This document shows positions 1 to 7,270 of a DNA stretch of 64,000 nt, piece by piece. Position numbers and translations under genes: made by a program. Under the pieces are notes generated by a model. The model made no database searches, was not told where the DNA came from, and saw nothing but the letters and a program-made list of their open reading frames with translations. Every line of letters begins with the position of its first letter. The stretch's first letter is position 1. The DNA is taken from assembly GCA_963846855.1 (NCBI GenBank), contig CAWJXK010000007.1, positions 248,001 to 312,000 of the forward strand, in the 5' to 3' direction. The DNA comes from CAIWHR01 sp963846855. GTDB taxonomy: Bacteria > Pseudomonadota > Gammaproteobacteria > Burkholderiales > Casimicrobiaceae.

Positions 1-1
1 C

Positions 2-106
2 GTCGACCCGCGCTATTTCTCGGCGGCCAACGTGAAGAACCGGCTGGAGAGCTACTTCCAGATGGTCAAGGCCAAGCGCGTGGCAACCGCGGCCGCACTG
101 ATATGA
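2..106 (+). CDS. bcrB: Benzoyl-CoA reductase subunit B, C-terminal fragment (partial)
   Basis: Only the last 34 codons are in the window, ending at TGA 104-106. The visible tail contains DPRYFSAANVKNRLESYFQM and ends in AAALI. The assignment comes mainly from order: in the Thauera-type benzoyl-CoA reductase operon the catalytic subunits C and B precede the ATPase subunits A and D and the ferredoxin, and A, D and ferredoxin follow here in that order. BcrB and BcrC together bind the catalytic iron-sulfur centre that reduces benzoyl-CoA. The fragment is too short to prove the subunit by sequence alone; the upstream neighbour could be BcrC if the order differs. Confidence 0.6.
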   Translation, partial: VDPRYFSAANVKNRLESYFQMVKAKRVATAAALI

Positions 107-192
107 GCCCCCCCATGCTCGCTGCGCTCGCTACCCCCCTGAGGGGGGCCCAGTGCCCTTCGGGCGGCCGAGCGGGCACTGAGAGGAATTAA
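107..192. repeat. GC-rich double-hairpin element between bcrB and bcrA
   Basis: The 87-base gap inside the bcr operon holds two hairpins. The first pairs six C at 134-139 with six G at 143-148 around TGA. The second pairs AGTGCCC (152-158) with GGGCACT (174-180), with an internal CCC-TTCG-GGC tetraloop. The preceding text (gctcgctgcgctcgct) has the feel of a short intergenic repeat seen widely in Burkholderiales; related pieces occur at 8143 and 9019. No T-run follows either hairpin, so a strong intrinsic terminator is unlikely; RNA processing or stability control between bcrB and bcrA is possible. Confidence 0.5.
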
Positions 193-193
193 C

Positions 194-1537
194 ATGCGCT
201 GCTTCATCGGCATCGACCTCGGCTCGACCACCACGAAGGCGGTGGTCATCGACGAGCACCAGAACATCCTGGGGCGCGGCATCACCAACTCGCGCTCGAA
301 CTACGACACCGCCGCGGCGATCGCGAAGCAGGAAGCGCTTCTCAACGGGCGCTTCTACCTGTTTCGGCAGGCGCTCTCGAGCACCGGCGCGCTGAACGGT
401 GCGCTCGACGGATTCCTCGGGCAGCTCGAGCGCGACTTCCGCTCCGAGCAGTATCTCGAGCAGCTCGCCGACCTCGAAAGCACGTGCCAGCGCAATCTTG
501 GCACCGCGAAGTTCGGCGACAGCACCAAGGCCGTCGGCGAAGCGCTTGTCGAAGTGTTCAGGCGGCTCGCCGTCGAGGCGCCGACGCTGTTCGCGCCGGG
601 CGCGAAGCGCAAGTCCGACTTCTTCCGCGACATCGCCGGCGCCCAATATCTCGCTGCCGGTGAAGCGGTCGCGAAGGAATCCGGCATTCGATACGACTTC
701 CTCCTCAACGTGTTCGACCGCTCGATCATCGAGGTGGAGAACCGCGTCTACAGCGATTCGATCCGGCGCCACCTGCTGGCTGCACTCGAGCGCACGTTCA
801 TCGCGCTTCCCGACACGGCGGGCCGCCGGCAGCAGGTCGAGGCGCCGATCAAGGGCATTCTCGATCTGGAAATGGAGGAAACCTACGTCGTTGGCACCGG
901 CTACGGCCGCGCGCGGCTGCCGTTCTCCAAGGAGCACGTGCGCTCCGAGATCCTCTGCCACGGCCTCGGCGCGCACATGATGCACCCGGGCACGGCGACC
1001 GTGCTCGACATCGGGGGACAGGACACCAAGGCGATCCAGGTCGACCCGAACGGCATTGTCGAGAGCTTCCAGATGAACGATCGCTGCGCGGCAGGCTGCG
1101 GACGCTACCTCGGCTACATCGCCGACGAGATGAACATGGGCCTGCACGAGCTGGGTCCCATGGCGATGAAGTCGACCAAGACGATCCGCATCAACTCGAC
1201 CTGCACCGTGTTCGCCGGCGCGGAGCTGCGCGACCGGCTGTCACTCGGCGACAAGCGCGAGGACATCATGGCGGGACTGCACCGCGCGATCATCCTGCGC
1301 GCGATGTCGATCCTCGCGCGCTCGGGCGGCATCCGCAACGAGTTCACGTTCACCGGCGGCGTCGCGAAGAATGAGGCCGCGGTCAAGGCGCTGAGGGACC
1401 TCGTGCGGGAAAACTACGGCGACATTGCGCTCAACATCAATCCCGACTCGATCTTCACCGGCGCGCTCGGCGGCGCGACGTTCGCCTGGCGCGCGGTGAT
1501 GGAAGAGGGAAAGACTGCCGAAGCACGTGCGGCGTGA
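194..1537 (+). CDS. bcrA: Benzoyl-CoA reductase subunit A (BadF/BcrA ATPase)
   Basis: Product of 447 residues and one of two homologous ATPase subunits of class I benzoyl-CoA reductase, which couples hydrolysis of two ATP to two-electron reduction of the aromatic ring in the cytoplasm. It belongs to the ASKHA fold: phosphate-1 loop GIDLGSTTTK at residues 6-15 and a second nucleotide loop LDIGGQDTKA at 271-280. C298 (in RCAAGCGR) and C337 (in NSTCTVF) match the cysteines by which BcrA and BcrD share a bridging [4Fe-4S] cluster. The length, with the 279-residue partner downstream, fits the Thauera Bcr type (large A, small D) better than the Bzd type. ATG 194 follows a good AGAGGA site. The stop overlaps the longest form of bcrD, so translation is probably coupled. 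Confidence 0.9.
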   Translation: MRCFIGIDLGSTTTKAVVIDEHQNILGRGITNSRSNYDTAAAIAKQEALLNGRFYLFRQALSSTGALNGALDGFLGQLERDFRSEQYLEQLADLESTCQRNLGTAKFGDSTKAVGEALVEVFRRLAVEAPTLFAPGAKRKSDFFRDIAGAQYLAAGEAVAKESGIRYDFLLNVFDRSIIEVENRVYSDSIRRHLLAALERTFIALPDTAGRRQQVEAPIKGILDLEMEETYVVGTGYGRARLPFSKEHVRSEILCHGLGAHMMHPGTATVLDIGGQDTKAIQVDPNGIVESFQMNDRCAAGCGRYLGYIADEMNMGLHELGPMAMKSTKTIRINSTCTVFAGAELRDRLSLGDKREDIMAGLHRAIILRAMSILARSGGIRNEFTFTGGVAKNEAAVKALRDLVRENYGDIALNINPDSIFTGALGGATFAWRAVMEEGKTAEARAA

Positions 1538-1547
1538 GGACGACACC

Positions 1548-2387
1548 ATGACGATCACCATTGGCATCGACATCGGCTCCGGCGCGGTCAAGTCGGCGCT
1601 GTTCCGGACTGACGGCGGCAAGCAGGAGTGGCTTGCGAAGCGCTGCGAGCGGATCCGCCGCCGCGACCCGATGACGCTCGCGCAGGAAGGCTACGACGGC
1701 GTGCTGCAGGACGCTGGGCTGAAGCCTTCCGACGTCGACTACATCGCCACCACCGGCGAAGGCGAGAACGTCAAGTTCGCGACCGGCCACTTCTACTCGA
1801 TGACCACGCACGCGCGGGGCGGCGTGTTCCTGCATCCGGGCGCGAATGCCGTGGTCGACATCGGCGCGCTCAACGGCCGCGCGATCTACGTCGACGAGCG
1901 CGGCAAGGTGCTGTCCTACAAGATGACGAGCCAGTGCGCGTCCGGGTCCGGCCAGTTCCTCGAGAACATCGCGCGCTATCTCGGGGTCGCGATCGAGGAA
2001 ATCGGCCCGCTGTCCCAGAGCTCGAAGAATCCGGAGAAGTGCAGCTCGATCTGCGCCGTGCTGGCCGAGACCGACGTGATCAACATGGTGTCGCGCGGCA
2101 TCGCGACTCCCGACGTCCTCAAGGGCATCCACCTGTCGATGGCGTCGCGGATCGTGAAGCTCCTGAAGGTCACGGGCATCAAGGAAGGCACGGCGCTGCT
2201 CACCGGCGGCCTGGCGCTCGACACGGGCCTGCTCGCGGCCATCCAGGAAGAGATGGTCAACGAGAAGGTCAGCGTGACGGCCGTCAGCCATCCCGACTCG
2301 ATCTACGCCGGCGCGATCGGCGCGGCCTTGTGGGGCGCGTTCCGGCACGGCAAACTGCGCGAATTGCAGCAACGTGCGGCGGCCTGA
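1548..2387 (+). CDS. bcrD: Benzoyl-CoA reductase subunit D (BadG/BcrD ATPase)
   Basis: Product of 279 residues; the second ATPase subunit of class I benzoyl-CoA reductase, pairing with BcrA. GIDIGSGAVKSALF (residues 6-19) is the phosphate loop. C130 in SQCASGSGQFLE and C165/C169 in KCSSICAVLAETD provide the cluster-bridging cysteines on this side. A GTG at 1527 would add seven residues and overlap bcrA, but ATG 1548 has GAGGA seven bases upstream and starts right at the conserved beta strand, so it is preferred. It lies 10 bases after bcrA and 17 before the ferredoxin gene, clearly one operon. Confidence 0.9.
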   Translation: MTITIGIDIGSGAVKSALFRTDGGKQEWLAKRCERIRRRDPMTLAQEGYDGVLQDAGLKPSDVDYIATTGEGENVKFATGHFYSMTTHARGGVFLHPGANAVVDIGALNGRAIYVDERGKVLSYKMTSQCASGSGQFLENIARYLGVAIEEIGPLSQSSKNPEKCSSICAVLAETDVINMVSRGIATPDVLKGIHLSMASRIVKLLKVTGIKEGTALLTGGLALDTGLLAAIQEEMVNEKVSVTAVSHPDSIYAGAIGAALWGAFRHGKLRELQQRAAA

Positions 2388-2404
2388 GCCGCGAGGAGAT
2401 TCCC

Positions 2405-2650
2405 ATGGCACTGCTCATCAACGACAACTGCACCGCTTGCGACGCCTGCAAGCCGGTGTGCCCGAACGAGGCGATCAGCGTCGACGATCCGATTTACGTG
2501 ATCGACCCGATGAAATGCACCGAGTGCGTCGGCGCCGAGGACGAGCCGCAGTGCAAGCTCGTCTGTCCGGCCGACTGCATCGTCGTCAATCCCGATTTCC
2601 AGGAAACGCCCGAAGAGCTGATGGCGAAGTACGAATCGTTGCACGGTTGA
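2405..2650 (+). CDS. 2[4Fe-4S] ferredoxin, electron donor to benzoyl-CoA reductase
   Basis: An 81-residue ferredoxin with two cluster motifs. C9-xx-C12-xx-C15-xxx-C19-P binds the first. C38-xx-C41, then an eight-residue spacer, C50-xxx-C54-P binds the second; the enlarged spacer is typical of Allochromatium-type low-potential ferredoxins. In Thauera and Azoarcus this ferredoxin, reduced by 2-oxoglutarate:ferredoxin oxidoreductase or a similar enzyme, supplies low-potential electrons to benzoyl-CoA reductase. The start has a clear GAGGAG site. It is the last gene of the bcr operon; the next gene is convergent. Confidence 0.9.
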   Translation: MALLINDNCTACDACKPVCPNEAISVDDPIYVIDPMKCTECVGAEDEPQCKLVCPADCIVVNPDFQETPEELMAKYESLHG

Positions 2651-2684
2651 TTTCGCCGCATGCGCCTCAATGCCGAAGGCATCC

Positions 2685-3821
2685 CTAGTGCTGCGATGAC
2701 CCGGTCCGCGCGCGCGCGTTGCTGCGCCCCAGGGCCACCGCAACTGCGGTATTCACGATGAATGCCGCGAGTGCCAGCGCGTTCAGCAGGCCTCCGGCGC
2801 GCGTCCACTCGAATGCACCGATGGCGTCACCCACGATGCGCACCAGCAGCGACAGGTGCAGCAGCGCCAGCGGAACGTAGAACGCCGGGTGATACGGCAC
2901 CGCGACGCGCAGCACCGCCGGCACGATGATCGGCGCGTGCCCGAACACCATCGAGAACACGAATCCCAGCGCGAGCGCGTGCACGGCCGCGTCGTAGGCG
3001 GGTGTTCCGGGGTGCAGCGATCCCGCGCCGAGAAAGATGGCGCCACCGATGGCAAGCCAAGCGTAGCCGGACAGCAGGCACACCGCGATGTAGCGCGTGA
3101 GGCCCGTCCTGCGCACGGTGTGGCGGGCGATGTCCTGTTTCAGGAGCCAGACGGACAGCGCGAGCAATGATGCCGCGAAGACCGGTGGCCCCCAACCCCG
3201 AGCCGCGCCGGCGAGCCCCATTCCGACCCAGGCGAGAATCGCGGCGAAGACGCGTTCGGCGATCGGGGAGGGCGGCAGAAAGCGCGACAGCTCGAGGCGC
3301 TCTCCCGCGATCGTCAGGATCAGGAAGGCGAGCCACCAGGGAACGCACTGGTGGGGCGCCGCGCCCAGCGCCCACAACGCGTTGCCGACGACCCATGCGA
3401 GCGCGCCCATCGTCAGCGTGAAGGTGAACAGCGCGCGCTGCCGAGTGAAGATGTCGAGCGTCGCCAGGAGCAGCACGATCGATCCCGCGACGAACAGCCA
3501 GGGTGCCACGATGGTCATGCCGGCGATCGTAGCCACGCCGCCGAGGCCGCAGACGAGGGGCCCGAGGTAGGCGACGCCGCGTCCGATTGCAACGGCGCGC
3601 TCCAGCGAAATAACGACGCCGAAGAACGCGCAGATCATCAGCGGCCCGTGCAGCGACACGTTGGTTGCGGCGATCGGCGGAACCGGCCATCCGAGCCGCG
3701 CGAGGCCGGCGAGCACGCCGGCCAGGAGTCCGAGGAATCCGAAGATCAGCAGTGGTACGCGATACGCGGGCGCAAGATTTCCCCGCGCCGGTGCCGGATC
3801 TCGTTGCGTGTCGACGGTCAT
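2685..3821 (-). CDS. NnrS-like polytopic membrane protein
   Basis: 378 residues, almost entirely hydrophobic, with about ten to twelve membrane segments and conserved His positions (NVSLHGPLMICAFFGV near the start; HALALGFVFSMVFGHAPIIV towards the end). This arrangement resembles NnrS, a haem- and copper-containing inner-membrane protein tied to nitric-oxide resistance in denitrifiers; the match is by pattern, so family membership is probable, not proven. It is the last gene of a minus-strand operon with hemerythrin, GNAT and DUF59 genes and lies 45 bases after the DUF59 gene. The operon promoter carries a DNR/NnrR-like box, which supports a role under denitrifying conditions. Confidence 0.6.
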   Translation of the reverse strand: MTVDTQRDPAPARGNLAPAYRVPLLIFGFLGLLAGVLAGLARLGWPVPPIAATNVSLHGPLMICAFFGVVISLERAVAIGRGVAYLGPLVCGLGGVATIAGMTIVAPWLFVAGSIVLLLATLDIFTRQRALFTFTLTMGALAWVVGNALWALGAAPHQCVPWWLAFLILTIAGERLELSRFLPPSPIAERVFAAILAWVGMGLAGAARGWGPPVFAASLLALSVWLLKQDIARHTVRRTGLTRYIAVCLLSGYAWLAIGGAIFLGAGSLHPGTPAYDAAVHALALGFVFSMVFGHAPIIVPAVLRVAVPYHPAFYVPLALLHLSLLVRIVGDAIGAFEWTRAGGLLNALALAAFIVNTAVAVALGRSNARARTGSSQH

Positions 3822-3866
3822 GATCGTTCGCTCCGGCGCGGGAGCGAGGGGCGCCGATGAGAGGAG

Positions 3867-4178
3867 CTAATTCCAGCCGAAGCGCTCGCGCGCGAGATCC
3901 GTCATCCGATCGGGCGTCCAGGGCGGGTCCCACACCAGCCGGATGTCGATGCCCGCGGCTTCGCCGACGACGGACTCGATGGCAGCCCTTGCCTGGTCGA
4001 CGATCATGTCGGCCATCGGGCAGGCCGCGGTGGTCATTGTGAGATCGACCGCGACCGCGCCTTCCGCGATCTCGATCCGATAGACGAGGCCGAGGTCGAC
4101 GATGTTCATCCCGGCTTCGGGATCGTCGACCTGCATCAGCGCATGGCGAATCACGTCGTCGTCGAGCGGCGGCGTCAT
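3867..4178 (-). CDS. DUF59/MIP18-family iron-sulfur assembly protein (SufT/PaaD-like)
   Basis: 103 residues. DDPEAGMNIVDLGLVYRIEI near the N-terminus and MTTAACPMADMI around residues 48-60 are the DUF59 hallmarks; C53 is the family cysteine. Members (SufT, PaaD, MIP18) help insert or repair Fe-S clusters. The start is ATG 4178, preceded by AGGTGA six bases away; a longer upstream reading frame is out of character and rejected. It sits between a tandem GNAT gene and the NnrS-like gene; with hemerythrin this suggests repair of NO-damaged Fe-S centres, relevant because the neighbouring Bcr and Pad enzymes are rich in clusters. Confidence 0.8.
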   Translation of the reverse strand: MTPPLDDDVIRHALMQVDDPEAGMNIVDLGLVYRIEIAEGAVAVDLTMTTAACPMADMIVDQARAAIESVVGEAAGIDIRLVWDPPWTPDRMTDLARERFGWN

Positions 4179-4236
4179 CGTGATCACCTGCCGGGACGAG
4201 CGTGCGCGACTGTCGGGAATTCCGGGCCGGCTTCCA

Positions 4237-5280
4237 TCAATCGAGAGCCAGCGCGAACGCGAGGCGCTGCGCCGGCGCGAAGCCGACGCCGTAGAGGAAA
4301 CCCAGCAGCCCGAGGTCGCGCGGTGCCACGATGGTCTCGATGCGCTCGACGCGCAGCGCGCCGAGGTTGGCGAACAATTGCGAAAGCAGCGCATGGCCGA
4401 TGCCGCGATGGGCGTAGCCGGGATCGACGCCGATCGTGTCGATGATCGCCGTCGGCTCGGTGCGGCCGAAGTCGCCGAGATCGACACGCGCCATCAGGTA
4501 TCCGGCGACGATGCCGCCGTCGGATGCCGTCAGCGACACGCGGATCGCCGAGTCGACCATCGTCTCGTTGAGCTTGTGGCGGACGTAGTCTTCGCGGTCG
4601 CGCCCGGTGATGTCGCGGTCGATCCGCACGATGTCGGCGAGATCCTCCGGCCGCATCGCGCGGACGTCCGCGGTGTCGCGGGCGAGCCGCTCGAAGTCGT
4701 TGCCGGCGGCGCCGTCATACGCGACCTCGTGCGCAGGGCCAGCGCCGACGGGGAGGGAGATGACGTCGTCGCGCTCCGGCGCGTAGGCGCCGCCGCGCAC
4801 GGCACTGTCGACGACGTGATTCGGCGCGAGGTTGAATCCCTGCCGGTCGAGCCACGCGACCATCCGGTGATCGTTCCATGCCGCGACGGTCCTGATGCTC
4901 GTGCAGCCGTGGCGCCGCCCCCACACGCCGAGCGCGTCGATGAGGCGGGAGCCGACGCCGTGGCCGACCAGATCGGTGCGGGCGCCGACGACCTCGAGCC
5001 GCAACGCGCGCTCGCTTTCGCCGAATTCGCCTTCGAGGACGCGCGCCAGGATGTAGCCCGCCAGCCCGCGGGGGTCGGAGGCGGCGAATTGCGCATGCAA
5101 CGCAGGTTCGTGGAGTGCCGCGCGCAGACGGCGATCGAAGTAGGCGCGCCGCGACCAGCCTTCGATCGCGGCGTCGATGGCGACGACGGCGTCGAGATCC
5201 AGGCGTGCAAGCGGCCGGATCGAAATCAAATCCGGGGCGGCGGCGGCGCTTTGGGTGGGCACGGCGAAGGATCCTTTCAT
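4237..5280 (-). CDS. Tandem GNAT-family acetyltransferase (two GNAT modules)
   Basis: 347 residues with two GNAT folds. Module 1 spans about residues 20-165 with the acetyl-CoA loop VGHGVGSRLIDAL. Module 2 spans about 205-345 with AHRGIGHALLSQL. Both contain a shared feature: an acidic DAAIEG/DRDITG segment followed by an aromatic-Arg stretch, also found in the GNAT at 12367. Its ATG overlaps the hemerythrin stop by four bases, so translation is coupled. The substrate is unknown. In Rhodopseudomonas palustris a GNAT (BadL) acetylates aromatic acyl-CoA ligases, so an acyl-CoA ligase such as PadJ is a testable target; acetylation of another substrate is equally open. Confidence 0.75.
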   Translation of the reverse strand: MKGSFAVPTQSAAAAPDLISIRPLARLDLDAVVAIDAAIEGWSRRAYFDRRLRAALHEPALHAQFAASDPRGLAGYILARVLEGEFGESERALRLEVVGARTDLVGHGVGSRLIDALGVWGRRHGCTSIRTVAAWNDHRMVAWLDRQGFNLAPNHVVDSAVRGGAYAPERDDVISLPVGAGPAHEVAYDGAAGNDFERLARDTADVRAMRPEDLADIVRIDRDITGRDREDYVRHKLNETMVDSAIRVSLTASDGGIVAGYLMARVDLGDFGRTEPTAIIDTIGVDPGYAHRGIGHALLSQLFANLGALRVERIETIVAPRDLGLLGFLYGVGFAPAQRLAFALALD

Positions 5281-5771
5281 GCGGAGGCGTACTCGAGCGT
5301 GAGCTCCGAATCGGCATTCGCGTCGAGCGCGTCGTCGAGCGCCGGCAGGAGCGACATCGTCTCCTTCTGGATGTGCGATTCGAGGCGCTCGACCAACTCC
5401 AGCGCCCCGCGTCTCAGCCGCACGAATCCGTCGTCGTCGATCGCGCCCCTGGCGGCCGCGGCGGCAAGCGGCGCGATTTCGGCCGCAACCTCGAGGATCG
5501 CGACGTGCTCGTCGTGCAAGAGCTCGCCGAGGGTCCCGTCGCCGGCGGCGGCGAGTCGCGGGAAGAGTTCATTCTCCTCGAATCCGAAGTGGCGGTCGAC
5601 ATGCTCTACGATGAGGAGACGCAGCTCGGACGCCAGAGCGGCAATGATCGGATCCTTGCCGGCTCCCGTGGCAGGCGCGCGGACGAAGGCTGCCTGGACG
5701 CGGCCCAGCAGCGCGAGGGTCGACTGATGCTCCGCGTCGAGCGTGCGGGAAACCTGGGTTGCGAACTCCAT
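5277..5771 (-). CDS. Hemerythrin-like di-iron protein
   Basis: 164 residues, all-helical, with the hemerythrin ligand pattern: H15 (DAEHQ), H57 and H61 with E65 (EHVDRHFGFEENE), H86/H89 (HDEHV) and H133 with E137 (SHIQKE). Such proteins bind a non-haem di-iron site that senses or stores O2, or handles NO and iron. ATG 5771 is chosen: it gives a compact domain, a GGAAGA site lies just upstream, and the longer form would cover the FNR/DNR box. It is the first gene of an operon with the tandem GNAT, DUF59 and NnrS-like genes. Confidence 0.8.
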   Translation of the reverse strand: MEFATQVSRTLDAEHQSTLALLGRVQAAFVRAPATGAGKDPIIAALASELRLLIVEHVDRHFGFEENELFPRLAAAGDGTLGELLHDEHVAILEVAAEIAPLAAAAARGAIDDDGFVRLRRGALELVERLESHIQKETMSLLPALDDALDANADSELTLEYASA

Positions 5772-5787
5772 GGCATTCTTCCAATAA

Positions 5788-5802
5788 TGGTATTCGATAC
5801 CA
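5788..5802. promoter_or_regulatory. Perfect 6-3-6 palindrome upstream of hemerythrin gene
   Basis: TGGTATTCGATACCA is an exact inverted repeat (TGGTAT / ATACCA around TCG), 17-31 bases upstream of the hemerythrin ATG. It falls where a -10 element would lie if the FNR/DNR box at 5830 sat at about -41.5, so a bound repressor there would block transcription. The regulator is unknown; an Rrf2- or GntR-type protein is possible. Confidence 0.5.
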
Positions 5803-5829
5803 AATGACCCGACGGCCCGCCGGGGCCGA

Positions 5830-5843
5830 TTGACGTGCGTCAA
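5830..5843 (-). promoter_or_regulatory. CRP/FNR-superfamily box (DNR/NnrR-like) for the hemerythrin operon
   Basis: TTGAC-GTGC-GTCAA is a perfect palindrome with a four-base centre. FNR prefers TTGAT-N4-ATCAA, whereas DNR/NnrR-type sites commonly read TTGNC-N4-GNCAA, which this fits exactly. It is centred about 65 bases upstream of the hemerythrin start, a normal place for activation. PadJ on the other side ends at 5880 and is transcribed the same way, so only the hemerythrin operon lies downstream. Confidence 0.65.
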
Positions 5844-5879
5844 AGGGAGCGGCTGTCGGCTGCGGCTGACGATCCGAAC

Positions 5880-7229
5880 CTAGGGCGTTTTCGGGCGCAG
5901 GTCGCGGACCCGCACCGCCTTGCCCTGCGAGCGCGGGATCGCGCCCGCCGGCTTGACGGTCACGTCGGTGGTGATGCCGATCATCGACTTGATGTGATGC
6001 GTCACGTCCTTCGCGATCCGCTCGAATGCCGCGCTGTCGACGCCGGGGTTCGCCTCGACCTCGACGGTGACATGGTCGAGGCTGCCGCGCCGCTCGACGA
6101 CGAGCTGGTAGTGCGGCGCGATGTCGGAGCGTCCGATCAGCACCGCCTCGACCTGCGAGGGGTACACGTTGACGCCGCGGATGATCAGCATGTCGTCGTT
6201 GCGGCCCGTGATGCGCAGGATCCGCAGGTGCGTGCGGCCGCACTCGCAGGGAGCCGTGGTCACCCGCGTGATGTCCCGGGTCCGGTAGCGCAGCATCGGC
6301 AGCGCTTCCTTGGTGAGCGTCGTGATGACGAGCTCGCCGGCCTCGCCCTCGGCGACGCGGGCGCCGGTGTCCGGATCGATCACCTCGAACAGGAAATGAT
6401 CCTCCCAGCCGTGCAGACCCGCGCGGCACTGGCATTCGCAGGCGACGCCGGGACCCATGATCTCCGAGAGGCCGTAGATGTCGATCGCAGTGATGCCGAG
6501 ACGGGCTTCGACTTCGCGCCGCAGGGCCTCGCTCCAAGGCTCGGCGCCGAACAGGCCGATCTCGAGCGCGCTCTTGCGCAGGTCCACACCCTGGTGCTCG
6601 GCGACCTCGGCGATCGCCAGCGCGTAGGAGGGCGTCGCGCAGAGCACTCGCGCGCCGAAGTCGGTGATGAGGGTGACCTGCCGTTCCGTCGATCCGCCGG
6701 ACATCGGCACGACCACCGCGCCGAGGTGCTCTGCGCCATAGTGCGCGCCCAGCCCGCCGGTGAACAGGCCGTAGCCGTAGGCATTGTGGACGACGTCGCC
6801 GCGACGGACGCCCGCGCAGGCCATCGACCGTGCCATCAGAGCCGCCCAGGTCTCGATGTCGGTGCGCGTGTAGCCGACCACCGTCGGCTTGCCCGTTGTC
6901 CCCGATGACGCATGCAGCCGCGCGAGCGAATGCGTCGGCCGCGCGAAGAGGCCGAAGGGATAGCCGTCGCGCAAATCCGACTTCTGCGTGAAGGGAAGGT
7001 GCTTGACGTCGTCGAGCGTCGTGATCGCGTCAGGGGTGACGCCGGCGGCGTCCAGCCGTCGCCGGTGCAGCGCGACGTTGTCGTAGGCGTTGCGGATGGT
7101 GTCCTGCAGCCGCGTCAGCTGCAGCGCGGCGAGGTGCTCGCGCGGCATCAATTCGAGCGAACGGTGGAAATGGAAGTGATCGCCCGGCGCGGGCGAGAGT
7201 CCGACTTCGGCCATGGTCGTGGCGCCCAT
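5880..7229 (-). CDS. padJ: Phenylacetate-CoA ligase (anaerobic, PadJ/PaaK family)
   Basis: 449 residues, the usual PaaK length; an AMP-forming ligase that converts phenylacetate, CoA and ATP to phenylacetyl-CoA. The AMP-binding P-loop SSGTTGKPTVVGYT covers residues 108-121; DIYGLSEIMGPGVACECQ and the C-terminal MLIIRGVNVYPSQVE are PaaK features. The conserved C-terminal lysine is K437 in IPRSQGKAVRV, the site where acyl-CoA ligases are often switched off by acetylation. ATG 7229 has AAAGGA six bases upstream. It is the last gene of the flk-like/padB/padC/padD/padJ operon, 41 bases after padD, which argues for the anaerobic PadJ role and not the aerobic PaaK role. Confidence 0.85.
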   Translation of the reverse strand: MGATTMAEVGLSPAPGDHFHFHRSLELMPREHLAALQLTRLQDTIRNAYDNVALHRRRLDAAGVTPDAITTLDDVKHLPFTQKSDLRDGYPFGLFARPTHSLARLHASSGTTGKPTVVGYTRTDIETWAALMARSMACAGVRRGDVVHNAYGYGLFTGGLGAHYGAEHLGAVVVPMSGGSTERQVTLITDFGARVLCATPSYALAIAEVAEHQGVDLRKSALEIGLFGAEPWSEALRREVEARLGITAIDIYGLSEIMGPGVACECQCRAGLHGWEDHFLFEVIDPDTGARVAEGEAGELVITTLTKEALPMLRYRTRDITRVTTAPCECGRTHLRILRITGRNDDMLIIRGVNVYPSQVEAVLIGRSDIAPHYQLVVERRGSLDHVTVEVEANPGVDSAAFERIAKDVTHHIKSMIGITTDVTVKPAGAIPRSQGKAVRVRDLRPKTP

Positions 7230-7270
7230 CTGAGGTCCTTTCCGAATCGCGTCCGAGAAAACGGCCGGAG

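Noticed and set aside
131..1147. Antisense 338-codon frame over bcrA
   Set aside because: Shadow of a strongly supported gene.
1527..1547. GTG start that would extend BcrD by seven residues
   Set aside because: ATG 1548 has the better ribosome site (GAGGA) and starts at the conserved domain.
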